From assembly GCA_014379905.1 (NCBI GenBank), contig JACMKX010000172.1, positions 28,312-92,311 on the forward strand: a stretch of 64,000 nucleotides of DNA. The letters run 5' to 3'. Positions 17,426 through 26,548 of this stretch are shown one piece after another. The stretch is from Ferruginibacter sp. (lineage in GTDB: Bacteria > Bacteroidota > Bacteroidia > Chitinophagales > Chitinophagaceae). Numbering within the stretch: the first letter of the stretch is position 1; the number at the start of each line of letters is the position of its first letter. Below the pieces are notes generated by a model. The model searched no databases. It saw only the letters and a list, made by a program, of their open reading frames with translations, and had not been told where the DNA came from. Made by a program: the position numbers and the translations under genes.

Positions 17426-19879
17426 ATGAAAAAAATATTGAGTCTTGTATTGGCAACCCTTGTATATGCTGTTGTGGCAGCTCAGGTACCAGGTAAAATT
17501 TCTCTTATTGTTCAAAATGATAAAAGTATTTCCTTCGAAGATGCCACGGCAGCACTTTTAAAATCAAGCGGAAAGCAACTGGTAAAATCTACGCTGGCAG
17601 ATGAAAATGGCCAGGTGTTATTTGAAAATATTGCGCCGGGAACCTATCGGATTAAAATTTCTGCCGCAGGGTTTGAAGATAAAATGACCGATAGTATTGT
17701 TATCACAGAAACCCATAACAATGTGCAGCTTCCTGTTGTTGCTATGCTTCCTAAACAAACTTCCAGCTTAAAGGAAGTTACTGTTACAGCCAAAAAGCCT
17801 GTCATTCAAAGAATGAACGACCGCATTATAGTGAGTGTAGATAACAGCTTGGTAAATGCCGGAACTTCTGCCTTTGAAGTGCTGGAACGTTCGCCGGGTG
17901 TAACCATTGATCCCAATGATAATATTGCATAAAAAGGAAGGCAGGGTGTAATCATCATGATCGATGGAAAACCTTCACCCATGAGCGGTGCCGACCTGGT
18001 GAATTACCTGCGGGGATTGCCCAGCAACAGTATTGACCGGATAGAGATCATCACCAATCCTTCCAGTAAATATGATGCAGCAGGCAGTTCAGGTATCATT
18101 GATATACGCCTGAAAAAAGACCAGCGAATGGGAATGAACGGAACTTTCAATGCAGGTTACGGGCAAGGCGTATATCCCAAAGCCAATGCAGGTATCTCTA
18201 TGAATTACCGGGATAAAAAATTCAATTTATTTGGCAGTTATAACTATGGCTACCGGAAAAATTTAAACCACTTATACCTTGACCGGAATTTTTATGAGAA
18301 CGGCGTATTCACCGGGTCTGACCTGAAAGATAATTTTAGCCGTGCACCTTTCAGCAGCAATACTGCAAGAGTGGGTGCAGATTATTACGCTTCCAAAAAA
18401 ACGATTGTTGGCGTGGTATTCAATACCAATTTTAATCATTTTACCAGGAAGAATGATAATGGTTCTACCGTATTTGATGAGCAACATCAACCGGATTTTA
18501 CTTTTAATACTTTAGCTGCCAACAATGATCACAACAACAACTTTGTAGGCAATATTAATGTAAAACATACCATCGATAGCACGGGCAGGGAACTCACGGC
18601 TGATGTGGACTATGGTATCTACAACTCAGGATCTTTATCTGTCAACGCAACCCAATATTACAAAGTTGGGGGCGGCTCCCAGCAACCAGATTATATATTA
18701 GAGGGTAAACAAAAAGGTAAACTCAACTTTACTACCGCCAAAGTGGATTATGTAAATCCTTTAAAAAAAGGTGCAACACTTGAGGCGGGTTTAAAAACAA
18801 GTGTTGTTTCTACCGATAACGATGCGAAATTTTCTGACGTAAGCAGCGGCATACCGGTAAATGATGCCGGCAAAACGAATCACTTTTTATACGAGGAAAA
18901 CAACAACGCTGCCTACGTAAATTTTAAAAAGGATTTTAAAAAATGGAATATACAGATTGGCCTTCGTGCAGAACAGACCAATATTAAAACCTACCAGGAA
19001 ATTGGTAAAATAAACTGGGATAGTAGTTACCTGCAATTATTCCCTACTGCTTTTTTCAATTATAAATTAACCGCAGACCAAACCATTGGTATTTCTGTAA
19101 GCAGGCGCATCGACAGGCCGGGTTACTCGCAACTCAACCCGTTTTTATTTTTAATAGATGTAACAACTTACGCAACCGGCAACCCGGGGCTGTTGCCACA
19201 ATTTACATGGGCCTATGAGTTGAACTACACGGTTAAGAATATCAATTTCTCTCTAAGTTATAGTCATACAAAAAATAACCAGAACGTGGTAATCGCAAGA
19301 TACAATGACCTGTTCCCGCAAAATCCGCAAGGCGATAATGTTACCTTGCAGATCCCGGTAAACATCCGCAGTTCCTATTATGCCGGACTATCCGTTGCTG
19401 CTCCCATCAAAATAACCAAATGGTGGAACATGGTTAACAACGCAGATATATTTTACAATCATTTTAATGGCAGCCTGGGTAGTACGAAACTCAACAATGG
19501 CAAACCAGCACTTGATCTTCGCATCAACAATAGTTTCACACTTAAAAAAGGTTGGTCTACCGAGTTAAACGGTGTTTTTAACAGCGGTGGCCAGTATGGT
19601 TTTATGGTTACAGAACCACAATGGGGTATATCTGCAGGTGTTCAAAAACTGATCCTGAAAAATAAAGCAACCCTTCGCTTTAATGTGACTGATATTTTCT
19701 GGACGAACCTGCCAAAAGCCGAGATTACTTATGATAACTATATAGAGAAATGGCATGCACAAAGAGAATCAAGAATAGCTAATTTAAGCTTCAGCTACCG
19801 CTTTGGTAAAAAAACGGTGGCAGGTGCAAGGAGAAGAACAACCGGAAGTGAAGAGGAAAGACAAAGAGCGGGGAATTAA
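17426..19879 (+). pseudogene. Outer-membrane beta-barrel receptor (TonB-dependent-receptor-like) interrupted by a stop codon
   Basis: The gene encodes a signal peptide (MKKILSLVLATLVYAVVAAQ), a carboxypeptidase-regulatory-like beta domain (about 25-115), a plug-like domain and an outer-membrane beta-barrel, matching the OMP_b-brl_3 family of receptor-like barrels. At 17930-17932 there is an in-frame TAA within the usually conserved L-K-G-R-x-G-V-x-x-M-I-D-G-K-P segment of the plug. The frame is the same before and after (NIA-stop-KGRQGVIIMIDGKP), so one base change from TTA (Leu) would explain it. The downstream 640 codons are intact to a Ser/Arg-rich end, but an ATG restart at 17957 would lack a signal peptide. 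Either the gene is dead or recently inactivated, or the base is a sequencing error. The start was moved from an upstream TTG (17408) to the ATG at 17426. Confidence 0.85.
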
Positions 19880-20075
19880 ATTATTTAACCGCTAAGGCGC
19901 AAAGGATGCTAAGTATGCTTCGTGCGGAGGAATTGATACACAGATGATATTGATAAGGCGGAAAAGGCTGGGTGTCTGACCTTCGGTCCCGACATGGCTT
20001 TGAATCGTTATCCGTTAAATCAGCGTTCCTATATAAAACCCGGAAGGTTTCTGCTTAACGCCTTGGCGGTAACTT
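19880..20075. repeat. Intergenic cluster of dispersed repeat motifs
   Basis: Contains TTAACCGCTAAGGCGCAAAG (19884 on) and, near the end, its approximate complement (CTTAACGCCTTGGCGGTAAC), forming a long imperfect inverted repeat. In the middle, 19973-19994 reads TGTCTGACCTTCGGTCCCGA, matched at 31795-31816 with two differences. It separates convergent genes. No coding capacity seen. Confidence 0.5.
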
Positions 20076-20909
20076 TTAACGATGGTTAAAATCCCTGTTC
20101 AATTTTTGTAACACTACCCGTGGTAAAAATTGCTGCAGGTGTTTATAAAAGTGGCTGTAGTCGTAATAGCCATAATGATTGAAATTAAAATTGGCAGGAT
20201 CGCCGGTCATTTGTTCTACTGCTTTGCGGATACGCAATATTTGTAAAGTTTTTTTGGTACTGAGGCTGGTGCACTTTTCAAAATAGCGTTGTAGAGTGCG
20301 GGAACTAATAGCGTATTTGGCTGCTATATTTTCTACCGGCTCGGTAAAAGCCATTGTTTTACTACAGTTGTCTATTATTTCAGATACAATGCTGATGGGT
20401 AATACAGACCCTTCAAATTTTTTTATAATAGCCCCATAATAACTGTTGAGTTGATTTACTCTTTCATTAAAACTGGCCGGTTGTTTTAAATTATTTAGTA
20501 CCTGTTTTTCCAGTAAATAACTGAGTGGAAAAATGGCATCATTGTATTCTGAGAAATCAACTTTTTTTTCAAAAATGATGGGGGAGATCTTAAACTTTAT
20601 GCCAAACAAACAATTTCCTGCCTGGTGAAAACATTCAATAGACTGATGCCGTGGCAGGAAACCATCCGTCTTCATATCGAATTTTTTCTTGCCTACCTGC
20701 ATTACAAAAGGGGTTCCCAGGTTAACTAAGTAGGTGTACCCAATATTTGGAAACAGCGCATCCGAAAAACCTTCAGGATACTGAACCCATAAATGATCGA
20801 ATTTTGTTTGCCAGTAAAAATCTATAAAATGAGCTACTGCCCTCGAAGGTTTTACCCGGTGGTAGTTTTTTTCAAAATGTTCCTTATCTATGATCTCTAC
20901 ATGCTGCAT
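20076..20909 (-). CDS. AraC-family transcriptional regulator
   Basis: 277 residues. The N-terminal ~160 residues match the effector/beta domain often placed before AraC DNA-binding domains in Bacteroidota. The C-terminal ~100 residues carry the AraC double helix-turn-helix: first helix pair VENIAAKYAISSRTLQRYFEKCTSLS, then a linking helix LRIRKAVEQM and the second HTH with the family signature GYYDYSHFYKHLQQF. It probably activates or represses a nearby gene in response to a small molecule. The cupredoxin-like lipoprotein gene lies 16 bases upstream on the same strand, so the two are probably co-transcribed. Confidence 0.88.
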   Translation of the reverse strand: MQHVEIIDKEHFEKNYHRVKPSRAVAHFIDFYWQTKFDHLWVQYPEGFSDALFPNIGYTYLVNLGTPFVMQVGKKKFDMKTDGFLPRHQSIECFHQAGNCLFGIKFKISPIIFEKKVDFSEYNDAIFPLSYLLEKQVLNNLKQPASFNERVNQLNSYYGAIIKKFEGSVLPISIVSEIIDNCSKTMAFTEPVENIAAKYAISSRTLQRYFEKCTSLSTKKTLQILRIRKAVEQMTGDPANFNFNHYGYYDYSHFYKHLQQFLPRVVLQKLNRDFNHR

Positions 20910-20925
20910 TTAAATTTTTTGAAAC

Positions 20926-21291
20926 TTATGGCCTGAAGGTGATGATGCCGGTAATGGTGGAATCCAGTACACATTTATACGCAAAAGTTCCTAACAGGGT
21001 ATCATTTTTATAAAAAAAGGAACTGTCAGGAGGAATAACAAGGGTATAAATGCTGCTGTCTGCATCCAGGCTTAAAATGCGGTGCGGTTTATTATGATTG
21101 TTTACAAACGTAATGGAACTTCCGCTGGCAACTGTAAGCATGGGAGGGGTGATCTTCCCTGTACCCAAAACAGTAATGTAATTGGTAGGCAGGTTGCCGC
21201 CTGCCTGGATATAGGCCTCATGTTTGGTACACGCATTTATAATTAAGGCAGTGATAACAACAACTGCAGCAAATAGTTTCGTCAGCTTCAT
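20926..21291 (-). CDS. Small cupredoxin-like lipoprotein with most copper ligands missing
   Basis: 121 residues: signal segment with lipobox LIINAC (Cys21), then about 95 residues with cupredoxin-like strands (VASGSSITFVNNHNKPHRI...GTFAYKCVLDSTITGIITF). In blue-copper proteins the pattern is His...Cys-x-x-His-x-x-x-Met. Here the first His (KPHRI) and the Cys (YKC) remain, but the following His and Met positions hold Asp and Thr/Ile residues. A normal type 1 copper site is therefore unlikely. The fold assignment is from this pattern only. Located directly upstream of the AraC regulator. Confidence 0.6.
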   Translation of the reverse strand: MKLTKLFAAVVVITALIINACTKHEAYIQAGGNLPTNYITVLGTGKITPPMLTVASGSSITFVNNHNKPHRILSLDADSSIYTLVIPPDSSFFYKNDTLLGTFAYKCVLDSTITGIITFRP

Positions 21292-21428
21292 TCAATGAAT
21301 TATTAGGAATACAATTTAGATAAAAACCAGCGAAGCCCGACCTATTGCGCCCGTTTTTTTGATGTATGGTATGAAACCGCTGCAATATTAATCTACCTTA
21401 ATTTCCAGCTCATGGTTAATCAATAATT

Positions 21429-21476
21429 TTGTCATAAGACCTATAAGGTTTTAAAACCTTATAGGTCTTATGACAA
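21429..21476. repeat. Perfect 48-bp palindrome at the start of the ygiD-like gene
   Basis: Two 24-base arms with no loop: TTGTCATAAGACCTATAAGG then TTTT, followed by the exact complement. It includes the ATG at 21470 and ends at the first base of the next ATG (21476). In mRNA this would form a strong hairpin over the translation start region. Confidence 0.9.
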
Positions 21477-22357
21477 TGGAAAGAAAATTTTTTATCAAAA
21501 GCATTATAGGAGGAGGTTTGAGTATGACAGGATTATCCGCATTCAATAGTTTTACCAGTAGTTTACCGGTAGATGGCAACCTGATGCCGGTATTGTTCAT
21601 TGGTCATGGTTCGCCTATGAACGGTATTGAAGACAACCAGTTTAGCCAGCGTTGGAAAAAAATGGCGCAGGAAATTCCCCAGCCCAAAGCAGTGATGGTA
21701 GTATCGGCGCACTGGTTTACCAAAGGCACACAAATTACTGCTATGGATTTTCCAAAAACCATCCACGATTTTGGAGGATTTCCGCAGGAGCTTTTTAATG
21801 TTCAATATCCTGCGCCGGGAAATATTTTACTGGCAACAGAAACAGCAGCTATTATTAAATCTACCAAAGTAGAAGCGGATCACGAATGGGGCCTTGATCA
21901 CGGCACCTGGACGGTAGTACGTCACATGTATCCCGAAGCTAATATTCCTGTTTTGCAATTAAGTATGGATTACAGCAAAGGCGCACAGTACCATTATGAT
22001 TTAGGCAAAGAATTGTTTGAACTGCGTAAAAAAGGAGTGCTCATCATTGGCAGCGGTAATATGGTACACAATTTACGGATGGTGGCCTGGGATAAAATGA
22101 ATACGGATAATTATGGCTACGACTGGGCCATACAAATGAATGATAGCTTTAAAAATCTTATCTGCAAGGGCGATCATAAACCTTTGATCGATTATGAAAG
22201 TTTGGGAACAGCAGCAAAACTGGCCATTCCTACCCCGGAACATTATTTGCCTTTGTTATATACACTAGCATTGCAAACTGCTAAAGACAAAGCTGAATTT
22301 TTTAATGATAAAGCAGTAGCCGGATCGTTGACAATGACCTCGGTGAAAATTGGATAG
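21476..22357 (+). CDS. ygiD: Extradiol ring-cleavage dioxygenase, 4,5-DOPA dioxygenase type
   Basis: 293 residues from the second ATG (21476); an ATG two codons earlier lies inside a palindrome. It matches the LigB-type class III extradiol dioxygenases of the YgiD/DODA group, which cleave catechol rings of DOPA-like substrates using one divalent metal. Expected metal and acid/base residues are visible: His in FIGHGSP (near 43), His in SAHWF (near 78), His in NMVHNL (near 197) and His in TPEHYLPL (near 254). The N-terminal segment ERKFFIKSIIGGGLSMTG resembles a degenerate Tat-type signal with RK instead of RR, which is unusual for this mostly cytoplasmic family. It is flanked at start and stop by long palindromes. 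Confidence 0.85.
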   Translation: MERKFFIKSIIGGGLSMTGLSAFNSFTSSLPVDGNLMPVLFIGHGSPMNGIEDNQFSQRWKKMAQEIPQPKAVMVVSAHWFTKGTQITAMDFPKTIHDFGGFPQELFNVQYPAPGNILLATETAAIIKSTKVEADHEWGLDHGTWTVVRHMYPEANIPVLQLSMDYSKGAQYHYDLGKELFELRKKGVLIIGSGNMVHNLRMVAWDKMNTDNYGYDWAIQMNDSFKNLICKGDHKPLIDYESLGTAAKLAIPTPEHYLPLLYTLALQTAKDKAEFFNDKAVAGSLTMTSVKIG

Positions 22358-22401
22358 CAAACAGGTCGACCACCTTACGTGAGGTGGTCGACCTGTTTGC
22401 T
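22356..22401. repeat. 46-bp palindrome overlapping the ygiD-like stop codon
   Basis: 22-base arms (AGCAAACAGGTCGACCACCT...) with a 2-base centre and one mismatch. It begins on the second base of the TAG of the ygiD-like gene and also covers the 3' end of the converging serine hydrolase remnant. No T run follows, so it is not a classic terminator. Confidence 0.85.
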
Positions 22402-23965
22402 AAAATTATAATTTTTTAGCCCTTTGTTCCCGCCATTATTTTTAAAATAAATGCCTTTTACTTTGCCTGAATCATCTTTTTCAAATTTTAGATTGAAAGG
22501 AAGATCGGTTGAAAAAAATCTTCTTGGCTGGAAAAATAGATGGGATAAAACTCCCTTTTATTTACGATCAGCATAGGCTGACCGGCTATTCTTATAGTTA
22601 AAGTGTTGCCCATTATATCATAATCGCCTTCATATGTTTTTAATATGTCCAAGGGAACTGCAACAGCTGACCGGACAATTGGATTATAAAAATCTTTCCA
22701 TTTATAAACAATGCTAACGCTGTTGGCAATTTCGTCCAGCATCCTTCCGTTATCTGAATTAAGCCTGATCACTACCCCGTTTCCATCTTCGATACTTCCA
22801 TAATACACACAGCGGAAGCCCTCATTGGCGCCGCCATGGTTAAAATATCTAGTGTCTTTGTTTTGAATAATAAAATTTCCCAATGCCGCTCCGGGGGCCA
22901 CCGGCGTTACAAATTTCCCGGCAAAAGCAGTATCCAATACTTTGTTTGATTTTCCCTGCAGTGACAATTGTATATCAATAATAAATTTTGCAAGGTCAGT
23001 TGGATTTGCCCAAAGCCCGGCAGCAGCCTGCTCAGGATAAACATTATAATTGCCTCTTACCGCTTTTCCATCGCCGCTATATCCTGTACTTATTGCCCGA
23101 TCCTCCTTTTTGCAGGTGTTTGTGCATAAGAACTATTTAACATACCCAAGGGTTTTAATACCGTCTGCCAGATATAATCTTCATATAATTGCCCCTGTAC
23201 ATCGGTTACCAGTATTTGTGTAATAGTAGTACCTCCCCCGGAATAAACAGATGCTTTGCCAGGTACTCTTTGGCAACGAACGGGATCATTATTGGCGGGT
23301 TTTTGACCGTTTAATATTTGTATAATTTTGGGTAAGGTAGCTGTTACCTCGTATCCCCTGAATCTGTGTACGCCGGTACCTGCAGTATGGCTGAGCAAAT
23401 GGGTTACAGTAATTTTTTTGCCCTCGCTTAAGGAGTCGTAGGGAAACTGCCAGGAACGTAGATAGGTATTAATATCTGTATTAAGATCGATCTTTTTTAG
23501 CTGTGCCAGTTTTAATAAACCTACAGCATTTAAAGACTTGCTGTTAGAAGCCGCCTGGAACAAAGTTTCATTGTTTGTTTTTTTTCCGCTGGCCACATCA
23601 GCAAAGCCATAACTTTTTGCCCATTCAATTTTGTAGTTGTTGATAACAACAATGCTCAAACCATTAACGCCCTCCGTTTTCATCCGTTGCTGCAGGTTGT
23701 TGTAATTGTTGCTGTCTTTTATTTGAGCACGGCCGTTAAGATGACCTTCCACTTCCCCGATCCTTGCTTCTACAGCAGGAGCATATTCTTGCTGTGCATA
23801 GGAGGTTCCCCAAAAAGCAAAAAGTACCGCCGCTACAAAAAAGCATTTACCCGGATTTAATACAGTGTTTACCGCATGGGAGTTAAAGCTCCATATCAGT
23901 ATAGTTTTAATGGCAGATAGATAGATATGCATAAAGGTAATATTCCATGAATATTTTTTCTGCAT
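22375..23965 (-). pseudogene. Serine hydrolase (beta-lactamase/class C-like), broken by two frameshifts
   Basis: Three segments together encode one penicillin-binding-protein-like serine hydrolase of about 520 residues. The N-terminal part (23090-23965) holds a signal peptide ending SYAQ, the S-x-x-K motif (AASNSKSL), a Y-S-G motif and the core domain. Between 23107 and 23111 a run of five T (plus strand) shifts the frame; with one more base the protein continues as DRAISTGYSGDGKAVRGNYN. The middle part (to 22488) has the HGG motif (FNHGGANEG). A second shift at a run of seven A (22512-22518) removes the end; restoring one base gives SQEDFFSTDLPFNLKFEKDD and a stop at 22375. Both defects are single-base length changes in homopolymers, so sequencing error is a real alternative to gene decay. 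Confidence 0.8.
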
Positions 23966-24030
23966 TCATTTTGTATCAATAACCCTTTAGAATACCTCCT
24001 CATTGCGGCTATTAACTTATTTGTGGATAT

Positions 24031-24068
24031 AAATTCGTGTAATTCGTGCAAATCGCCATCATTCGTGG
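24031..24068. repeat. AATTCGTG direct repeats upstream of the helicase gene
   Basis: ATTCGTGTAATTCGTG followed by ATTCGTGG within 38 bases, the same motif as in the large inverted repeat at 17216-17299. It lies immediately upstream of the predicted promoter of the UvrD/PcrA-like gene. Confidence 0.5.
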
Positions 24069-24079
24069 AATTACTATTT

Positions 24080-24087
24080 TACCTTTG
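24080..24087 (+). promoter_or_regulatory. Predicted -7 element of the UvrD/PcrA-like gene
   Basis: TACCTTTG matches the Bacteroidota -7 consensus TAnnTTTG and ends six bases before the ATG at 24094. Transcription would then begin at or next to the start codon, as predicted for polA. Confidence 0.5.
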
Positions 24088-24093
24088 TACACT

Positions 24094-26454
24094 ATGCGTA
24101 ATTATTTAGATGAATTGAACGGCCCGCAGCGGGAAGCAGTGATGCACAAAGATGGCCCGATTATGATCATTGCCGGTGCAGGCAGTGGTAAAACCAAGGT
24201 GCTTACTACCCGTATTACTCATTTAATGGCAGCCCATGAAGTGGACGCATTTAATATACTGGCACTAACTTTTACCAACAAAGCTGCCGCCGAAATGAAA
24301 GAACGTATCGGCAGGATATTAGGCAACAGCGAAGCCCGTAATTTATATGTAGGCACATTTCACAGTGTATTTGCCAGGATACTGAGAGGGGAAGCCAATA
24401 AAATAGGCTATCCAAATAATTTTACCATTTATGATACAGATGATGCAAAGAGTGTTGTAAAAACAGTGGTAAATGAATTGGGGCTCGATGATAAACAATA
24501 CAAACCTAATATAGTTTACAACCGCATATCAGCAGCAAAAAATGCACTGGTAGGCCCGGCCGAATATTTAAACGATGGCATGTTGCAACAGGAAGATGCC
24601 CGTAACAACAGGCCCATGATAGGCCAGGTATATGCAGCCTATGCCAACCGCTGTTTTAAAAATGGCGCCATGGATTTTGATGACCTCCTTTTTAAAATGC
24701 ATGAATTACTCAAAACGCATCCCGATGCATTGAGTAAATACCAGCGCAAGTTTAAATACATTTTAATAGATGAGTACCAGGATACCAATCCTGCCCAGTA
24801 CGAGATCATTAAACTGCTGGGCGCTATGCACGAAAATGTTTGCGTGGTAGGCGATGATGCACAAAGTATATATAGTTTTCGGGGTGCAACCATTGAAAAT
24901 ATTTTACAGTTTCAAAAAGATTACGATGACGTAAAACTGGTGAAGCTGGAGCAAAACTACCGAAGCACCAAAAACATTTTACACGTTGCCAACGAAGTAA
25001 TTGGCAACAATAAAGGTCAGATAGAAAAAAGATTGTTTACTGATAATGACGAAGGAGAAAAAATAAAACTTGTTCGCACCATGACGGACAATGATGAGGG
25101 CAAAATGGTGGCCGATGTTATAAAAGAACAAAAGCTTCGCAATCATTTCAGCAACCAGGACTTTGCCATCCTTTACCGCACCAATGCACAGAGCCGTAGT
25201 TACGAGGAATCGCTTCGCCGCATGGGTATAGCTTACCGCATTTATGGCGGCATGAGTTTTTACCAGCGAAAAGAAATAAAGGATTTTATTGCTTATTTAC
25301 GAATCACTATTAACCAGCGGGATGAGGAAGCATTAAAGCGTATCATTAATTACCCCATGAGAGGAATTGGAAAAACCACCATCGACAAACTGGTTTTATA
25401 CGCCAACGAGCGCAACCTTACCATGTGGGATATACTGACCAATGCAGCCATGCATGGTTTTAAAAGCGGCACGCTGGAAGTCATCGATAATTTTGTGCTG
25501 ATGATAAAAATGTTCCAGAGCGAACTGGACAAAAAAAATGCGTATGAACTGGCAGTTATTGTTGGCAAAAGCAGCGGCGTTGTTAAAGATCTTTTTAATG
25601 ATAAAACAACCGAAGGACTTGCCCGTTATGAAAACGTACAGGAATTACTCAATTCTATAAAGGAATTTATAGAAACACCCATGAATGAAGAAGATGGAGA
25701 AGTGGGAGATAAAGGACTGGGCGCTTACCTGCAACAAATTACTTTACTTACCGATGCAGACGATGAAAAAGACAATCCTGATGTAGTGAAACTCATGACC
25801 ATTCACGCAGCAAAAGGACTGGAGTTCCCGGTGGTATTTGTTGGGGGACTGGAAGAAAATTTATTTCCGAGTGCATTGAGTATAAACACCCGCGAAGAAC
25901 TGGAAGAAGAAAGGCGATTGTTTTATGTGGCCGTAACCAGGGCCAAGAAAAATTTATACCTCAGCTATGCCAATGCCCGTTATCGTTTCGGGCAATTGCA
26001 GCAAAATGATCCCAGCAGGTTTATTGATGAAATCCCCGATGCCTTTGTAGATAAAAGTTATGCCGGGGCTGCTACCCGCAGCAACGATAGTGGTTTTGCG
26101 CAGGGCCGGGCTTTTGAACGCATGCAGCGTGGATTTGGCGGAGGCTGGGGCGATGCCAATAATGCAGAAAAACAATATGGCCCGCCGCCAACAAAAAAAC
26201 CGGCCGTTCCTTCCTACATCACTGCAAAACCTGTCGCACCAAAAACCGTTGAGCATGTGCCTACCGAACATTTTTTACCCAGCGATACCGGGAACCTGCA
26301 GGCTGGCCAGAAAGTAGAACATCAAAAATTTGGTTTTGGCGAAGTAATGAAAATGGAAGGCGCTTCGCATAACCCCATTGCCACGGTTAAATTTGAACTG
26401 AATGGTGAGAAAAAAATAATGCTTAATTACGCAAAACTGCGCATTATAGAATAA
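24094..26454 (+). CDS. UvrD/PcrA-type superfamily 1 DNA helicase
   Basis: 786 residues from the ATG at 24094 (MRNYLDELNGPQREAV), where homologues usually start; the open frame extends 16 codons upstream, across the promoter. All SF1A helicase motifs are present: Walker A IIAGAGSGKTKVLTTRI (near 25-40), motif Ia LALTFTNKAAAEM, motif II ILIDEYQDTNPAQYE, motif III VVGDDAQSIYSFRGA, motif IV QNYRSTKNIL, motif V LMTIHAAKGLEFPVVFV, and motif VI ERRLFYVAVTRAKKNLYL. The C-terminal ~60 residues form the Tudor-like domain (GQKVEHQKFGFGEV) that in PcrA binds RNA polymerase. It acts in nucleotide excision and mismatch repair and in removing stalled polymerase. A Gly/Pro/Lys-rich linker precedes the Tudor domain. 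Confidence 0.95.
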   Translation: MRNYLDELNGPQREAVMHKDGPIMIIAGAGSGKTKVLTTRITHLMAAHEVDAFNILALTFTNKAAAEMKERIGRILGNSEARNLYVGTFHSVFARILRGEANKIGYPNNFTIYDTDDAKSVVKTVVNELGLDDKQYKPNIVYNRISAAKNALVGPAEYLNDGMLQQEDARNNRPMIGQVYAAYANRCFKNGAMDFDDLLFKMHELLKTHPDALSKYQRKFKYILIDEYQDTNPAQYEIIKLLGAMHENVCVVGDDAQSIYSFRGATIENILQFQKDYDDVKLVKLEQNYRSTKNILHVANEVIGNNKGQIEKRLFTDNDEGEKIKLVRTMTDNDEGKMVADVIKEQKLRNHFSNQDFAILYRTNAQSRSYEESLRRMGIAYRIYGGMSFYQRKEIKDFIAYLRITINQRDEEALKRIINYPMRGIGKTTIDKLVLYANERNLTMWDILTNAAMHGFKSGTLEVIDNFVLMIKMFQSELDKKNAYELAVIVGKSSGVVKDLFNDKTTEGLARYENVQELLNSIKEFIETPMNEEDGEVGDKGLGAYLQQITLLTDADDEKDNPDVVKLMTIHAAKGLEFPVVFVGGLEENLFPSALSINTREELEEERRLFYVAVTRAKKNLYLSYANARYRFGQLQQNDPSRFIDEIPDAFVDKSYAGAATRSNDSGFAQGRAFERMQRGFGGGWGDANNAEKQYGPPPTKKPAVPSYITAKPVAPKTVEHVPTEHFLPSDTGNLQAGQKVEHQKFGFGEVMKMEGASHNPIATVKFELNGEKKIMLNYAKLRIIE

Positions 26455-26460
26455 AGTTAA

Positions 26461-26540
26461 AACGCAGATCCTCATGATCCTGATGATATGTTATGAATCA
26501 GATTATCATATAAATCATGGCTATCATGAAAATCTGCGTT
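26461..26540. repeat. ACGCNGAT...ATCATGAT inverted repeat, copy 1
   Basis: The outer arms AACGCAGAT and ATCTGCGTT enclose several ATCATG/CATGAT words. It starts six bases after the helicase stop codon and ends just before the stop of the converging cupredoxin gene. Same structure as 27551-27624. Confidence 0.65.
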
Positions 26541-26548
26541 CCACATCT

